Below are positions 35,300-44,502 of a stretch of 64,000 nt of DNA, one piece after another. Location: NCBI RefSeq assembly GCF_040560245.1, contig NZ_JAKMWP010000001.1, one strand, 5' to 3'. A program made the position numbers and the translations under genes. Numbering within the stretch: position 1 is the stretch's first letter; each line of letters starts with the position of its first letter. The DNA comes from Morganella sibonii. GTDB taxonomy: Bacteria > Pseudomonadota > Gammaproteobacteria > Enterobacterales > Enterobacteriaceae. The notes beneath the pieces are model-generated. The model did not search any database, had not been told where the DNA came from, and saw only the letters and a program-made list of their open reading frames with translations.

Positions 35300-37026
35300 T
35301 GAGCAATCAATACAACGGGCCTTTAATTGTGGAAGGTAAGCTGAGCGACAGCGAAAGAATGAAGCGCGACAGCAACTATCTGCGCGGAACCATCAAAGAG
35401 GATCTGAGCAACGGCCTGACCGGCGGATTTGAGGGGGATAACTTCCTGCTGATCCGCTTTCACGGCATGTACCAGCAGGACGACCGCGATATCCGGTCAG
35501 AACGCTCAGAGCAGAAACTGGAACCGCGTCATGCCATGATGCTGCGCTGCCGCCTGCCGGGTGGTGTGATCACACCGGAGCAGTGGCTGAAAATAGATAA
35601 ATTCGCCGCAGAGCAGACGCTGTACGGCAGTATCCGGATCACCAACCGGCAGACGTTTCAGTTTCACGGCATTCTGAAAGGTGATGTTAAACCGGCACAT
35701 CAGATGCTGCATGAAGCGGGGCTGGATTCACTGGCGACCGCCAATGATGTGAACCGTAATGTACTCTGCACCTCGAATCCGGTTCAGTCCGGTCTTCACC
35801 GGGAAGCATATGAGTGGGCGAAAAAAATTTCCGAACACCTGCTGCCCCGTACCCGCGCGTATGCCGAAATCTGGCTGGATAAAGAAAAAGTGGCGGCAAC
35901 CGATGAAGAGCCGATCTTAGGCGAAACCTATCTGCCGCGTAAGTTCAAAACCTCCGTGGTGATCCCGCCGCTGAATGATGTCGATTTGCATGCCAATGAT
36001 ATGAATTTTGTGGCGATTGAGGAAAACGGCAAACTGATTGGTTTTAATGTGCTGGTGGGCGGCGGTCTGGCGATGACTCACGGTGATACAGCGACGTTTC
36101 CCCGTCTCGCCAGTGAATTCGGTTTTATTGCGCTGAAAGATACGCTGGCGGTGGCAGAAGCGATAGTCACGACCCAGCGCGACTGGGGCAACCGGACCGA
36201 GCGCAAAAATGCCAAAACCAAATACACGCTGGAACGGGTGGGTGTTGACCGGTTCAGACAGGAAACCGAGCGGCGTGCCGGTGTCACTTTTTCTCCGGTC
36301 CGGCCTTATGAATTTACCCTGCGCGGTGATCAGATCGGCTGGTTAAAAGGGATTGATGATCACTGGCATCTGACGCTGTTTGTTGAAAACGGGCGTCTGA
36401 TCGATTTACCGGGTAAGCCGTTAAAAACCGGTGTGGCCGAAATCGCCAAAATCCATCGCGGGGACTTCCGGTTAACCGCCAATCAGAACCTGATTATCGC
36501 CGGTATTCCGGAGGCGGAAAAATCCCGTATTGAATCCATTGCGCGGGCACACGGTCTTATCAGCGATAATGTCACGTCGCTGCGGGAAAATTCCATGGCC
36601 TGTGTGTCGTTCCCGACCTGTCCGCTGGCGATGGCGGAAGCAGAGCGCTTTCTGCCGGAATTTGTCACTGAGGTTGAAAAAATCATGACATCCCACGGTG
36701 TGGGGAATGAGCAGATTGTCCTGCGGGTCACCGGCTGCCCGAACGGCTGCGGACGTGCAATGTTGTCGGAAGTGGGGTTAGTGGGCAAAGCGCCGGATCG
36801 CTATAACCTGCATCTCGGCGGCAACCGTACCGGCACCCGTATTCCGCGCATGTATCGCGAAAATATCAGTTCAGCGGTGATTTTATCGGTACTTGATGAA
36901 CTTATCGGGCGCTGGTCACAGGAGCGGACCGCGGGGGAGGATTTTGGTGATTATCTGATCCGTGCCGGTGTGGTGAAACCGGTACTGAATTCTGCGGTGG
37001 ATTTTTATGAGGCAGGTGCCGCCTGA
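35299..37026 (+). CDS. cysI: Sulfite reductase haemoprotein beta subunit CysI
   Basis: CysI reduces sulfite to sulfide by six electrons at a coupled [4Fe-4S]-sirohaem centre. The 575-residue product has the ligating cysteines C435 and C441 (CVSFPTC) and C480 and C484 (CPNGC), and an intact N-terminal sirohaem half. The ATG shares a base with the cysJ stop. In E. coli cysH follows; here a strong terminator follows instead, so PAPS reductase is not part of this operon. Confidence 0.97.
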   Translation: MSNQYNGPLIVEGKLSDSERMKRDSNYLRGTIKEDLSNGLTGGFEGDNFLLIRFHGMYQQDDRDIRSERSEQKLEPRHAMMLRCRLPGGVITPEQWLKIDKFAAEQTLYGSIRITNRQTFQFHGILKGDVKPAHQMLHEAGLDSLATANDVNRNVLCTSNPVQSGLHREAYEWAKKISEHLLPRTRAYAEIWLDKEKVAATDEEPILGETYLPRKFKTSVVIPPLNDVDLHANDMNFVAIEENGKLIGFNVLVGGGLAMTHGDTATFPRLASEFGFIALKDTLAVAEAIVTTQRDWGNRTERKNAKTKYTLERVGVDRFRQETERRAGVTFSPVRPYEFTLRGDQIGWLKGIDDHWHLTLFVENGRLIDLPGKPLKTGVAEIAKIHRGDFRLTANQNLIIAGIPEAEKSRIESIARAHGLISDNVTSLRENSMACVSFPTCPLAMAEAERFLPEFVTEVEKIMTSHGVGNEQIVLRVTGCPNGCGRAMLSEVGLVGKAPDRYNLHLGGNRTGTRIPRMYRENISSAVILSVLDELIGRWSQERTAGEDFGDYLIRAGVVKPVLNSAVDFYEAGAA

Positions 37027-37030
37027 AATA

Positions 37031-37063
37031 AAACACCGCGCCGTTTTACGCGGCGCGGTGTTT
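37031..37063. terminator. Bidirectional terminator between cysI and degQ
   Basis: AAACACCGCGCC at 37031-37042 and GGCGCGGTGTTT at 37052-37063 form a perfect 12-bp stem with a 9-base loop. A/T flanks on both sides let it serve the convergent cysI and degQ transcripts. Confidence 0.88.
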
Positions 37064-37083
37064 ATATTTACGGCGGAAATGTA

Positions 37084-38478
37084 TCAGCGGCCGGCATTAT
37101 TCAGCAGCAGATAGATATTGTCATCGCCGCGTAAAATATTCAGCGCCAGTACGCTTGGCTTGCTGTCGATAATTTTGCGCAGTTCAACAATGGTCATTAC
37201 GCGCTGGTTATTGACACCGATAATCAGGTCGCCCGGCTGAAGTCCTGACATGGCTGCCGGAGAATCTTTCTGTACCGCATCAATATTCACGCCTTTATTA
37301 CCCTCTTTATTGCTGCCGTTGCTCAGGGTTGCGCCCTGCAGCAGGGTAGTCAGGTTTTCGGCTTTGGTGGTCTGGCCTTCGCTGTCATCCAGGATCACGC
37401 TGACTTCCAGCGGTTTACCCTTGCGCAGCAGACCGATTTTCACTTCTTTACCCGGTGCGGTGGTACCGATTTTGGCTCTCAGTTCAGCAAAGCTGCTGAC
37501 ACGTTTACCGTCAACGGATACCAGAACGTCACCGGATTTAATCCCCGCTTTGGCGGCGGCGGATTTCGGGATCACTTCGCTGACAAATGCCCCGCGCTGG
37601 GCTTCCACACTCATCGCTTTGGCGATATCTGCGTTCATTTCTGTACCACGGATACCGAGAGAGCCGCGTTTGACTTCGCCGGTGGCAATCAGTTGCGAGG
37701 TCAGGTCTTTGGCCATATTACTCGGGATAGCAAAGCCGATCCCGATATTGCCGCCGCCCGGTGCCAGAATCGCGGTGTTGATACCGATCAGTTCACCGTT
37801 GAGGTTGACCAGCGCACCACCGGAGTTCCCCCGGTTGATGGAGGCATCGGTCTGGATAAAGTTTTCCAGCCCTTCCACATTCAGGCCGCTGCGGCCTAAT
37901 GCTGATATAATTCCGGATGTCGCGGTCTGACCCAGACCAAACGGGTTACCGACGGCCACAGTGAAATCACCGACACGCAGTTTATCGGAATCCGCCAGGG
38001 TGATAGCTGTCAGGTTCGGGGCATTTTTTACCTGTAACAGGGCAATATCGGTCTGCGGATCACGGCCGATTAAGGTCGCGTCATATTTGCGGCCGTCATT
38101 GAGCTGGATCTGAATTTTGTCCGCATTCTGAATAACGTGGTTGTTGGTCAGAATATAGCCTTTCTGTGCATCAATAATCACACCGGAACCCTGTCCCTGG
38201 AACGGACGGACACTTTCCTGCTGTGACGGCATATTCGGGCCGAAGAAGAATTTGAACTCTTCCGGCACCTGCTGACGGGCAACCGCAGTACCGGAGACTT
38301 CCACGCTGACCACGGCCGGCAGCACTTTTTCCAGCATCGGTGCCAGGCTCGGCAGAGATTCGCCGGTGGCCATTTTGGCCGGTAAAGCCGCATTTGATAC
38401 CGCAGGCAGCGCCGCGAGGGATAACCCGAGGCTGATGGCAACAGCACTGAGCAGGTTTTTTTTCTTTTTATTCATCAT
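37084..38478 (-). CDS. degQ: Periplasmic serine endoprotease DegQ
   Basis: DegQ is an HtrA-family protease and chaperone of the periplasm. The 464-residue product has a signal peptide cleaved after about SNA (residue 30), the triad H114 (TNNHV), D144 (QTDIALL) and S219 (NRGNSGGA), and two PDZ domains. The short LA loop and overall length fit DegQ better than DegP. It starts MMNKKKK; either methionine could be used. Confidence 0.94.
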   Translation of the reverse strand: MMNKKKKNLLSAVAISLGLSLAALPAVSNAALPAKMATGESLPSLAPMLEKVLPAVVSVEVSGTAVARQQVPEEFKFFFGPNMPSQQESVRPFQGQGSGVIIDAQKGYILTNNHVIQNADKIQIQLNDGRKYDATLIGRDPQTDIALLQVKNAPNLTAITLADSDKLRVGDFTVAVGNPFGLGQTATSGIISALGRSGLNVEGLENFIQTDASINRGNSGGALVNLNGELIGINTAILAPGGGNIGIGFAIPSNMAKDLTSQLIATGEVKRGSLGIRGTEMNADIAKAMSVEAQRGAFVSEVIPKSAAAKAGIKSGDVLVSVDGKRVSSFAELRAKIGTTAPGKEVKIGLLRKGKPLEVSVILDDSEGQTTKAENLTTLLQGATLSNGSNKEGNKGVNIDAVQKDSPAAMSGLQPGDLIIGVNNQRVMTIVELRKIIDSKPSVLALNILRGDDNIYLLLNNAGR

Positions 38479-38681
38479 TCGTTTTGTGTCTCATCAATTA
38501 ATAAGCAGAACCCGCGGCAGGTCAGCCGCAGCATACGCAGATACTCATATGACGTTATATCGGTGCAAAAGTTCCGCATTCAACGGAAATAAAACAACCT
38601 TTACAAGGCTTTACGTGAATTTAAGATTAGTGCGGGGAATGGTTCGGAAGACCGTATTAAGCGGCTGAATTCAGGCAAAAA

Positions 38682-38705
38682 AAAACCGCGGGAAACCGCG
38701 GTTTT
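38682..38705 (-). terminator. Terminator after zapG
   Basis: AAAACCGCGG (38682-38691), a GAAA tetraloop and CCGCGGTTTT (38696-38705) make a perfect hairpin. On the minus strand it is followed by a long T-run, immediately after the zapG stop. Confidence 0.9.
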
Positions 38706-38712
38706 GTACAGA

Positions 38713-39117
38713 TTAGTTTTCTTTTGTTTCGACGGGACGGAACAGGCCGGATGAGCCGTCTGAATAATCACGCGGCGGCATTTTTACCGGTGCCTGATCA
38801 TTATCGGCCTCTGCTTCCGTCAGGCGGTAGCTGAACGGATTATCCTGTGCGGACAGTTCCGGCATCAGCTCTGAGGAACTTTTCGCCATGTGCTGATATA
38901 ACTGGCGGTAATCTTTTGCCATATTATCCAGCAGTTCTGCACTGCGGGCAAAGTGACTGACCAGCTCTTTGCGGTACTCTTCCAGTTCGGCCTTGTTCTT
39001 TTCCAGGTCACGTTTCATTGCTTCCTGCTCTCTGAACTTAGAACTGCCCAGACGAACGGCCAGCGCACCAATGATTAAACCAACTGCTAATCCGATGAGT
39101 GCATATACCCAAATCAT
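38713..39117 (-). CDS. zapG: Cell envelope / division protein ZapG (YhcB)
   Basis: ZapG (YhcB, DUF1043) is a small inner-membrane protein that interacts with elongation and division proteins in E. coli. The 134-residue product has one N-terminal helix (about 2-20), then a long coiled coil (about 25-90) and a flexible Pro/Asp-rich tail. ATG 39117 follows AAAGGAG; an open extension to 39162 has no homology. It diverges from zapE. Confidence 0.93.
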   Translation of the reverse strand: MIWVYALIGLAVGLIIGALAVRLGSSKFREQEAMKRDLEKNKAELEEYRKELVSHFARSAELLDNMAKDYRQLYQHMAKSSSELMPELSAQDNPFSYRLTEAEADNDQAPVKMPPRDYSDGSSGLFRPVETKEN

Positions 39118-39301
39118 GGCTACTCCTTTATGTGCATCATGCGCGTTAGAATCTGTTGTCACTATAACCGGATTTGCCGTCCGGGGGGAATAGTGAAGGT
39201 AAGGCTTTCCGGCATTATCCCGGATTTCCGGGTATAATACCTGCCGCTATATCATAAAAATCTCAATAAAAACCTCTGTTAATATTAAGGGATTACTGTT
39301 T

Positions 39302-40429
39302 ATGAGCACAACACCGCGTGAGTTGTATCAGCAGGCACTGAACGGCAGCGGATTTGCGCCGGACGAGGTGCAGCGGCGTACTGTTAACCGGCTGACTGAG
39401 ATGCATCAGGCGCTCCTGATGCGCGTTCCCTGTCTTCCTGAGCCGGAAAAAGGGCTGCGCGGCACCCTGAGCCGCTGGCTGAAAAAAGCGCCTGAACCGG
39501 TGAGTTGTCCGCCGGTACAGGGCATTTATATGTGGGGCGGGGTCGGGCGCGGCAAAACCTGGCTGATGGATCTGTTTTATGACAGTCTTCCCGGACCACG
39601 TAAACTGCGGCTGCATTTCCACCGCTTTATGCTGCGGGTGCATGAGGAGCTGACGGCGCTTCAGGGACATGAAAATCCGCTGGAGAGTATCGCTGACGGC
39701 TTTGCACAGGAAACCGATGTGCTTTGTTTTGATGAGTTTTTTGTCTCCGATATCACCGACGCCATGATCCTCGGCACCCTGCTGGAAGCGCTGTTCCGCC
39801 GGGGTATCGCGCTGGTGGCGACCTCCAACATTCCGCCGGATGATCTGTACCGTAACGGGTTGCAGCGTGCCCGGTTCCTGCCGGCGATTGAGCAGATCAA
39901 AAAATATTGTGATGTGCTGAATGTGGATGCGGGGATCGATTACCGTCTGCGTACCCTGACACAGGCGCATCTGTGGCTGACGCCTGCGGATGCGGAAACG
40001 TCAGCGGCACTGGACAGCATGTTCTCCCGCCTGACCGGCGGGCAGAAAGCCGGACAGGCGGCACTGACCATCAATCATCGTCCGCTGGCGGTCGTCCGGG
40101 AAACGGATGGTGTGCTGGCGGTGACATTCCGGACACTGTGTGAGGATGCGCGCAGTCAGCTTGACTATATCGCGCTGTCAAAAATCTATCACACCGTACT
40201 TTTATATGATGTTCCGGTGCTGACCACGGAAAATGAGAATGCCGCACGGCGTTTTCTGGCGCTGGCTGATGAGTTTTATGAGCGGAAAGTAAAACTGGTT
40301 ATTCAGGCGCAGAACGCGATGGATTCTCTCTATCAGGGGCAATTATTGTCCTTTGAGTTCGCCAGATGCCTCTCCCGGTTGCAGGAAATGCAAAGTGAGG
40401 AGTACCTGAAACTGCCGCATCTGGTATAA
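39302..40429 (+). CDS. zapE: Cell division ATPase ZapE
   Basis: ZapE is an AFG1-like ATPase that associates with FtsZ and is needed under low oxygen or heat in E. coli. The 375-residue product has Walker A GGVGRGKT at residues 79-86, Walker B VLCFDEFFVSD, and sensor regions around LVATSNIPPDDLYRNGLQR. A promoter space of 184 bases separates it from zapG. Confidence 0.95.
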   Translation: MSTTPRELYQQALNGSGFAPDEVQRRTVNRLTEMHQALLMRVPCLPEPEKGLRGTLSRWLKKAPEPVSCPPVQGIYMWGGVGRGKTWLMDLFYDSLPGPRKLRLHFHRFMLRVHEELTALQGHENPLESIADGFAQETDVLCFDEFFVSDITDAMILGTLLEALFRRGIALVATSNIPPDDLYRNGLQRARFLPAIEQIKKYCDVLNVDAGIDYRLRTLTQAHLWLTPADAETSAALDSMFSRLTGGQKAGQAALTINHRPLAVVRETDGVLAVTFRTLCEDARSQLDYIALSKIYHTVLLYDVPVLTTENENAARRFLALADEFYERKVKLVIQAQNAMDSLYQGQLLSFEFARCLSRLQEMQSEEYLKLPHLV

Positions 40430-40670
40430 TGCGCGCCCCTGAAAAGGGTTTCGGGGAATTATTTTTAATTTGGGGTCGATTTTTTGCAGGGACTTCTCTA
40501 TAATCTTGCGACCCCACGTTACAGCGGTTTTCTTTATTTCCCAAAGAAGACTGCAACTAGCGCCAGATGATTCTGCTCGAAGGGGTAGGTTTACTGGACA
40601 AGCGTCGTGTGAGCCTCAGTTTCTGAACATTGGTTCACCAACATGTAACTTATTTATTGGGTAAGCTTTA
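40430..40670 (+). promoter_or_regulatory. rplM-rpsI promoter and leader
   Basis: A perfect -10 box TATAAT lies at 40499-40504; the sequence around it (GGACTTCTC before, CTTGCGACCCC after) is conserved with E. coli. No good -35 is visible at 17 bases. About 160 bases of untranslated leader follow, which in E. coli is where L13 represses its own operon. No gene is present. Confidence 0.65.
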
Positions 40671-41099
40671 ATGAAAACTTTTACAGCTAAACCAGAAAGC
40701 GTACAACGCGACTGGTTCGTTGTTGATGCAACCGGCAAAACTTTAGGCCGTCTTGCAACTGAATTAGCCCGCCGTCTGCGCGGTAAGCACAAAGCGGAAT
40801 ATACTCCTCACGTTGACACTGGTGATTACATCATTGTTCTGAACGCAGAAAAAGTTGCTGTAACCGGCAACAAGCGTACAGACAAAGTGTACTATCGCCA
40901 TACTGGCTACGTTGGTGGTATTAAGCAAGCGACCTTCGAAGAGATGATCGCACGCCATCCTGAGCGCGTTATTGAAATCGCTGTGAAAGGCATGTTGCCG
41001 AAAGGCCCTCTGGGTCGTGCAATGTACCGTAAACTGAAAGTTTACGCAGGTAACGAGCACAATCACGCGGCACAGCAACCGCAAGTTCTGGACATTTAA
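40671..41099 (+). CDS. rplM: 50S ribosomal protein L13
   Basis: L13 is an early-assembling 50S protein. The 142-residue product has the universal blocks DATGKTLGRLAT, RGKHKAEYTPHVDTGDYI and MLPKGPLGRAMYRKLKVYAG, and E. coli's length. L13 represses the rplM-rpsI operon in E. coli. Codon usage is strongly biased (CGT, GAA, GTT), as expected for high expression. Confidence 0.99.
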   Translation: MKTFTAKPESVQRDWFVVDATGKTLGRLATELARRLRGKHKAEYTPHVDTGDYIIVLNAEKVAVTGNKRTDKVYYRHTGYVGGIKQATFEEMIARHPERVIEIAVKGMLPKGPLGRAMYRKLKVYAGNEHNHAAQQPQVLDI

Positions 41100-41114
41100 T
41101 CGGGATTATAGGCA

Positions 41115-41507
41115 ATGGCTGAAAATCAATACTACGGCACTGGTCGCCGCAAAAGTTCATCCGCTCGTGTCTTTATTAAGCCGGGTAGTGGTAACATCGT
41201 CATCAACCAACGCAGCCTCGAAAACTATTTCGGCCGCGAAACAGCACGCATGGTAGTTCGCCAGCCGCTGGAACTGGTTGAAATGTTAGAAAAACTGGAT
41301 CTGTACATCACTGTTAAAGGTGGTGGTATTTCTGGTCAGGCAGGCGCAATCCGTCACGGTATCACCCGTGCTCTGATGGCGTACGACGAATCTCTGCGTT
41401 CTGAGCTGCGTAAAGCAGGCTTCGTAACGCGTGATGCACGTGAAGTTGAACGTAAAAAAGTGGGTCTGCGCAAAGCACGTCGCCGTCCACAGTTCTCCAA
41501 ACGTTAA
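41115..41507 (+). CDS. rpsI: 30S ribosomal protein S9
   Basis: S9 binds the head of the 30S subunit, and its C-terminal arginine (ending QFSKR) touches the P-site tRNA. The 130-residue product has the motifs YYGTGRRKSSSARVF, GGGISGQAGAIRHGI and the basic tail KKVGLRKARRRPQFSKR. It follows rplM by 15 bases and ends in a terminator. Confidence 0.99.
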   Translation: MAENQYYGTGRRKSSSARVFIKPGSGNIVINQRSLENYFGRETARMVVRQPLELVEMLEKLDLYITVKGGGISGQAGAIRHGITRALMAYDESLRSELRKAGFVTRDAREVERKKVGLRKARRRPQFSKR

Positions 41508-41528
41508 TCACTGGTTTCGTTGGAATAC

Positions 41529-41555
41529 AAAAAACCCGCCACGGCGGGTTTTTTT
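41529..41555 (+). terminator. Terminator after rpsI
   Basis: AAAACCCGCC (41531-41540) pairs with GGCGGGTTTT (41543-41552), with a continuing T-run to 41555. Confidence 0.88.
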
Positions 41556-41557
41556 AT

Positions 41558-41852
41558 AACTGCATAACTGCCGTCAATTATCCCGTCATAACCTGTAATT
41601 TCGTATTTATTTTACGAATCTCTCCCGATTAAACTTCATTTTTAGTGTTTTTGAATGATTTTTTGTCCGGACTCGCCCTAAGTTGAGCAAAATCTGGTAA
41701 ACTGGCACAAACATTTTCTCGCCCCTGAACACACTGCCGCGCGCCCGGATTGGTTCGCTGTGGTTTTCTTTCCCGGATTCAGTGAGAGATTACAGGTAGG
41801 AATGGCGTATTGCGCTGTTCATTCCTTTATTTTGATAAACTTGGAGGTTTTC
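41558..41852 (+). promoter_or_regulatory. sspA upstream region with leader hairpin
   Basis: No gene is seen in these about 300 bases. They are AT-rich, then more mixed near sspA. AGGAATG at 41798-41804 pairs with CATTCCT at 41820-41826, forming a hairpin that ends 26 bases before the sspA ATG and just before its GGAGG ribosome-binding site. TAAACT near 41697 could be a -10 box. Confidence 0.4.
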
Positions 41853-42503
41853 ATGGCTGTCGCTGCCAACAAACGTTCGGTAATGACTCTGTTCTCCGGC
41901 CCGACCGATATTTTCAGCCATCAGGTACGGATTGTACTGGCGGAAAAAGGGGTAAGTTTTGAAATTGAGCATGTCGAAGCAGGCAACCTGCCACAAGACC
42001 TGATCGATCTGAACCCATACCAGACGGTACCGACACTCGTGGATCGCGAGCTGACCTTATATGATTCACGTATTATCATGGAATACCTTGATGAGCGTTT
42101 CCCGCATCCGCCACTGATGCCTGTTTATCCGGTGATGCGTGCGCAGAGCCGTGTGATGATGCACCGCATCGAGCAGGACTGGTACTCGCTGATGAATAAA
42201 ATTGAAAAGGGTTCAGCCCAGGAAGCGAATCAGGCCCGCAAACAGTTAACTGAAGAGCTGGTTGCTGTATCGCCGGTATTCAAAGAATATGCGTATTTCA
42301 TGAATGAAGAATTCAGCCTGGTGGACTGCTATCTGTCACCGCTGTTATGGCGTCTACCGGTACTGGGTATCGACCTGTCCGCACGTCCGTCTTCTGATAC
42401 CAAACACCTGCAGTTCTATATGCAGCGTGTGTTTGAACGTGACTCTTTCCTGGCTTCACTGACAGAAGCCGAGCGTGAGATGCGTTTACAGTCACGGGGT
42501 TAA
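41853..42503 (+). CDS. sspA: Stringent starvation protein A
   Basis: SspA is a glutathione-transferase-fold protein that binds RNA polymerase-sigma70; in E. coli it helps acid tolerance and phage P1 late transcription by lowering H-NS. The 216-residue product has the N-terminal thioredoxin-like part (MTLFSGPTDIFSHQVRIVLAEKG) and the surface pocket PHPPLMPVYPV. ATG 41853 follows TTGGAGG; an open frame back to 41760 is not homologous. Confidence 0.97.
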   Translation: MAVAANKRSVMTLFSGPTDIFSHQVRIVLAEKGVSFEIEHVEAGNLPQDLIDLNPYQTVPTLVDRELTLYDSRIIMEYLDERFPHPPLMPVYPVMRAQSRVMMHRIEQDWYSLMNKIEKGSAQEANQARKQLTEELVAVSPVFKEYAYFMNEEFSLVDCYLSPLLWRLPVLGIDLSARPSSDTKHLQFYMQRVFERDSFLASLTEAEREMRLQSRG

Positions 42504-42509
42504 TCACGG

Positions 42510-42998
42510 ATGGATATTCAGGAATTAACACCACGCCGGCCTTATCTGTTACGGGCACACTATGAGTGGTTATTGGATAATGAACTGACACCTCATCTGG
42601 TGGTGGATGTGAATATCCCCGGTGTGAATGTACCGATGGAGTATGCTCAGGATGGTCAGATTGTCCTGAATATTGCGCCACGTGCTGTGGGTAATCTGGA
42701 AATGACCAACGAGTGGGTCGGCTTTAATGCCCGTTTCGGTGGTGTTCCGCGTCAGGTGGATGTACCGATGGCCGCAATCATTGCTGTCTACGCCCGTGAA
42801 AACGGGGCAGGCATGATGTTTGAGCCGGAAGCCGCGTATGAAGCCACGGAAGAAGACGAAATTCTGACACCGGCGGCGGATAACATCACCCTGATCCACG
42901 ACGAACCGGAAAAACCGGCGGAAGAAGGCACTGACGGGGATGACCCGGAACCGCCGAAACCACCGCGGGGCCGTCCGAACCTGCGTGTCGTGAAGTAA
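42510..42998 (+). CDS. sspB: ClpXP adaptor SspB
   Basis: SspB tethers ssrA-tagged proteins and the RseA fragment to ClpXP. The 162-residue product has the substrate-binding domain (RPYLLRAHYEWLLDNELTPH, VPMEYAQDGQIVLNIAPRAVGNL), an acidic disordered linker and the ClpX-binding tail RPNLRVVK at its very end. It is six bases after sspA, in the usual operon. Confidence 0.97.
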   Translation: MDIQELTPRRPYLLRAHYEWLLDNELTPHLVVDVNIPGVNVPMEYAQDGQIVLNIAPRAVGNLEMTNEWVGFNARFGGVPRQVDVPMAAIIAVYARENGAGMMFEPEAAYEATEEDEILTPAADNITLIHDEPEKPAEEGTDGDDPEPPKPPRGRPNLRVVK

Positions 42999-43011
42999 CA
43001 GACCGATAAAT

Positions 43012-43037
43012 AAAAAGACCGCGAAAGCGGTCTTTTT
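43012..43037. terminator. Bidirectional terminator between sspB and gltD
   Basis: AAAAAGACCGC (43012-43022), loop GAAA, GCGGTCTTTTT (43027-43037): a perfect 11-bp stem with A/T flanks on both sides between convergent genes. Confidence 0.92.
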
Positions 43038-43072
43038 GCATTTAAAGCAGGGAGTTCAGAGGATTGCCATAT

Positions 43073-44491
43073 TCATACATGCAGATAATCCAGAATACTT
43101 TCTGCCGCCCTGCGGCCTTCGGCAATAGCCGTGACCACCAGATCTGAGCCGCGTACCACATCCCCCCCGGCAAAAATACCGCTGACAGATGTTTCAAACG
43201 GATAAGTTGTCTGTGCCGGGGCGCAGATCCGGCCTTGCTGATCCCGTGTGACACTGAGAGCATCCAGCCACGGCATGGCATGCGGCCGGAAGCCGAAAGC
43301 GATAATGACCGCATCAGCATCAATAACAAAAGCGGAATCATCATCCGTTTCAATCTGACGGCGGCCGCTGCTGTCCGCATCACCTAACCGTGTGGTGAAT
43401 ACGCGGACACCACATGCAGTGCCGGATGCATCGGTTTCAATGGCGGATGGCTGACAGTTAAAACGGAAATTCACACCTTCCTCTTTCGCGTTTTTTACTT
43501 CACGGCGCGAGCCCGGCATGTTTTCCTCATCACGGCGGTACACACAGGTCACTTCCGAAGCGCCCTGGCGAACAGCGGTCCGCAGACAGTCCATTGCGGT
43601 ATCCCCGCCGCCGAGCACCACAACGCGTTTATTCTTCAGGTCAATAAACGGGGCTGAACCATCATCGGGCAGTTCCATGACCTTGCGGGTATTACCGATC
43701 AGATACGGCAGGGCGCTGTATACGCCCGCAGCGTCTTCATTTTTCAGTCCGCCGCTCATCGGCTGATAAGTGCCCGCACCGATAAATATGGCGTCATATT
43801 GCTGCTGTAATTCACTGAGGGTGATATTTTTCCCGACCTCGGTATTCAGCTGAAATTCTACGCCCATTTCGGTGAACAGTTCACGGCGGCGCTGCATAAT
43901 GGATTTTTCCAGTTTGAATGACGGAATGCCGAACGTGAGAAGCCCGCCGATTTCCGGGTGCTTATCAAACACCACCGGGGTTACGCCGTTACGGATCAGA
44001 ACATCCGCGCAGGCCAGACCGGCAGGACCGGCACCGATCACGGCTACTTTTTTTCCTGTCGGGCGGACAGCAGAGAGATCCGGTCTCCAGCCCATTTCAA
44101 AGGCTTTATCCGTAATGTAACGCTCAATATTGCCGATGGTGACGGCACCAAACTCATCATGCAGCGTACAGGCGCCCTCACATAACCGGTCCTGCGGGCA
44201 CACCCGGCCGCACACTTCCGGCAGGCTGTTGGTCTGGTGTGACAGCTCTGCGGCCTCAATAATCCGGCCTTCCTCCGCCAGCCGAAGCCAGTTGGGAATA
44301 TAGTTATGTACCGGACATTTCCATTCACAGTACGGATTACCGCAGCCGAGACAGCGGGTGGCCTGCTCTTTCACCTGCGGAGGCGAAAAAGGCTCATAAA
44401 TCTCGATAAATTCGGTTTTACGGAGTGCCAGCGGCAGCTTTTGCGGATCTGTACGTTGTAATTCAATAAACTGATAAACATTGCGGCTCAT
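43073..44491 (-). CDS. gltD: Glutamate synthase small subunit GltD
   Basis: GltD feeds NADPH electrons through FAD to GltB in glutamate synthase. The 472-residue product has two N-terminal cysteine clusters (CLGCGNPYCEWKCP and CGRVCPQDRLCEGAC) that bind [4Fe-4S], the FAD motif VAVIGAGPAGLACA and the NADPH motif VVVLGGGDTAMDC. It follows gltB by 11 bases. Confidence 0.97.
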   Translation of the reverse strand: MSRNVYQFIELQRTDPQKLPLALRKTEFIEIYEPFSPPQVKEQATRCLGCGNPYCEWKCPVHNYIPNWLRLAEEGRIIEAAELSHQTNSLPEVCGRVCPQDRLCEGACTLHDEFGAVTIGNIERYITDKAFEMGWRPDLSAVRPTGKKVAVIGAGPAGLACADVLIRNGVTPVVFDKHPEIGGLLTFGIPSFKLEKSIMQRRRELFTEMGVEFQLNTEVGKNITLSELQQQYDAIFIGAGTYQPMSGGLKNEDAAGVYSALPYLIGNTRKVMELPDDGSAPFIDLKNKRVVVLGGGDTAMDCLRTAVRQGASEVTCVYRRDEENMPGSRREVKNAKEEGVNFRFNCQPSAIETDASGTACGVRVFTTRLGDADSSGRRQIETDDDSAFVIDADAVIIAFGFRPHAMPWLDALSVTRDQQGRICAPAQTTYPFETSVSGIFAGGDVVRGSDLVVTAIAEGRRAAESILDYLHV

Positions 44492-44502
44492 CTTGATTCC
44501 CC

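Noticed and set aside
37084..38478. DegP instead of DegQ
   Set aside because: Length (464), short LA loop, and linkage to degS, zapG and zapE favour DegQ.
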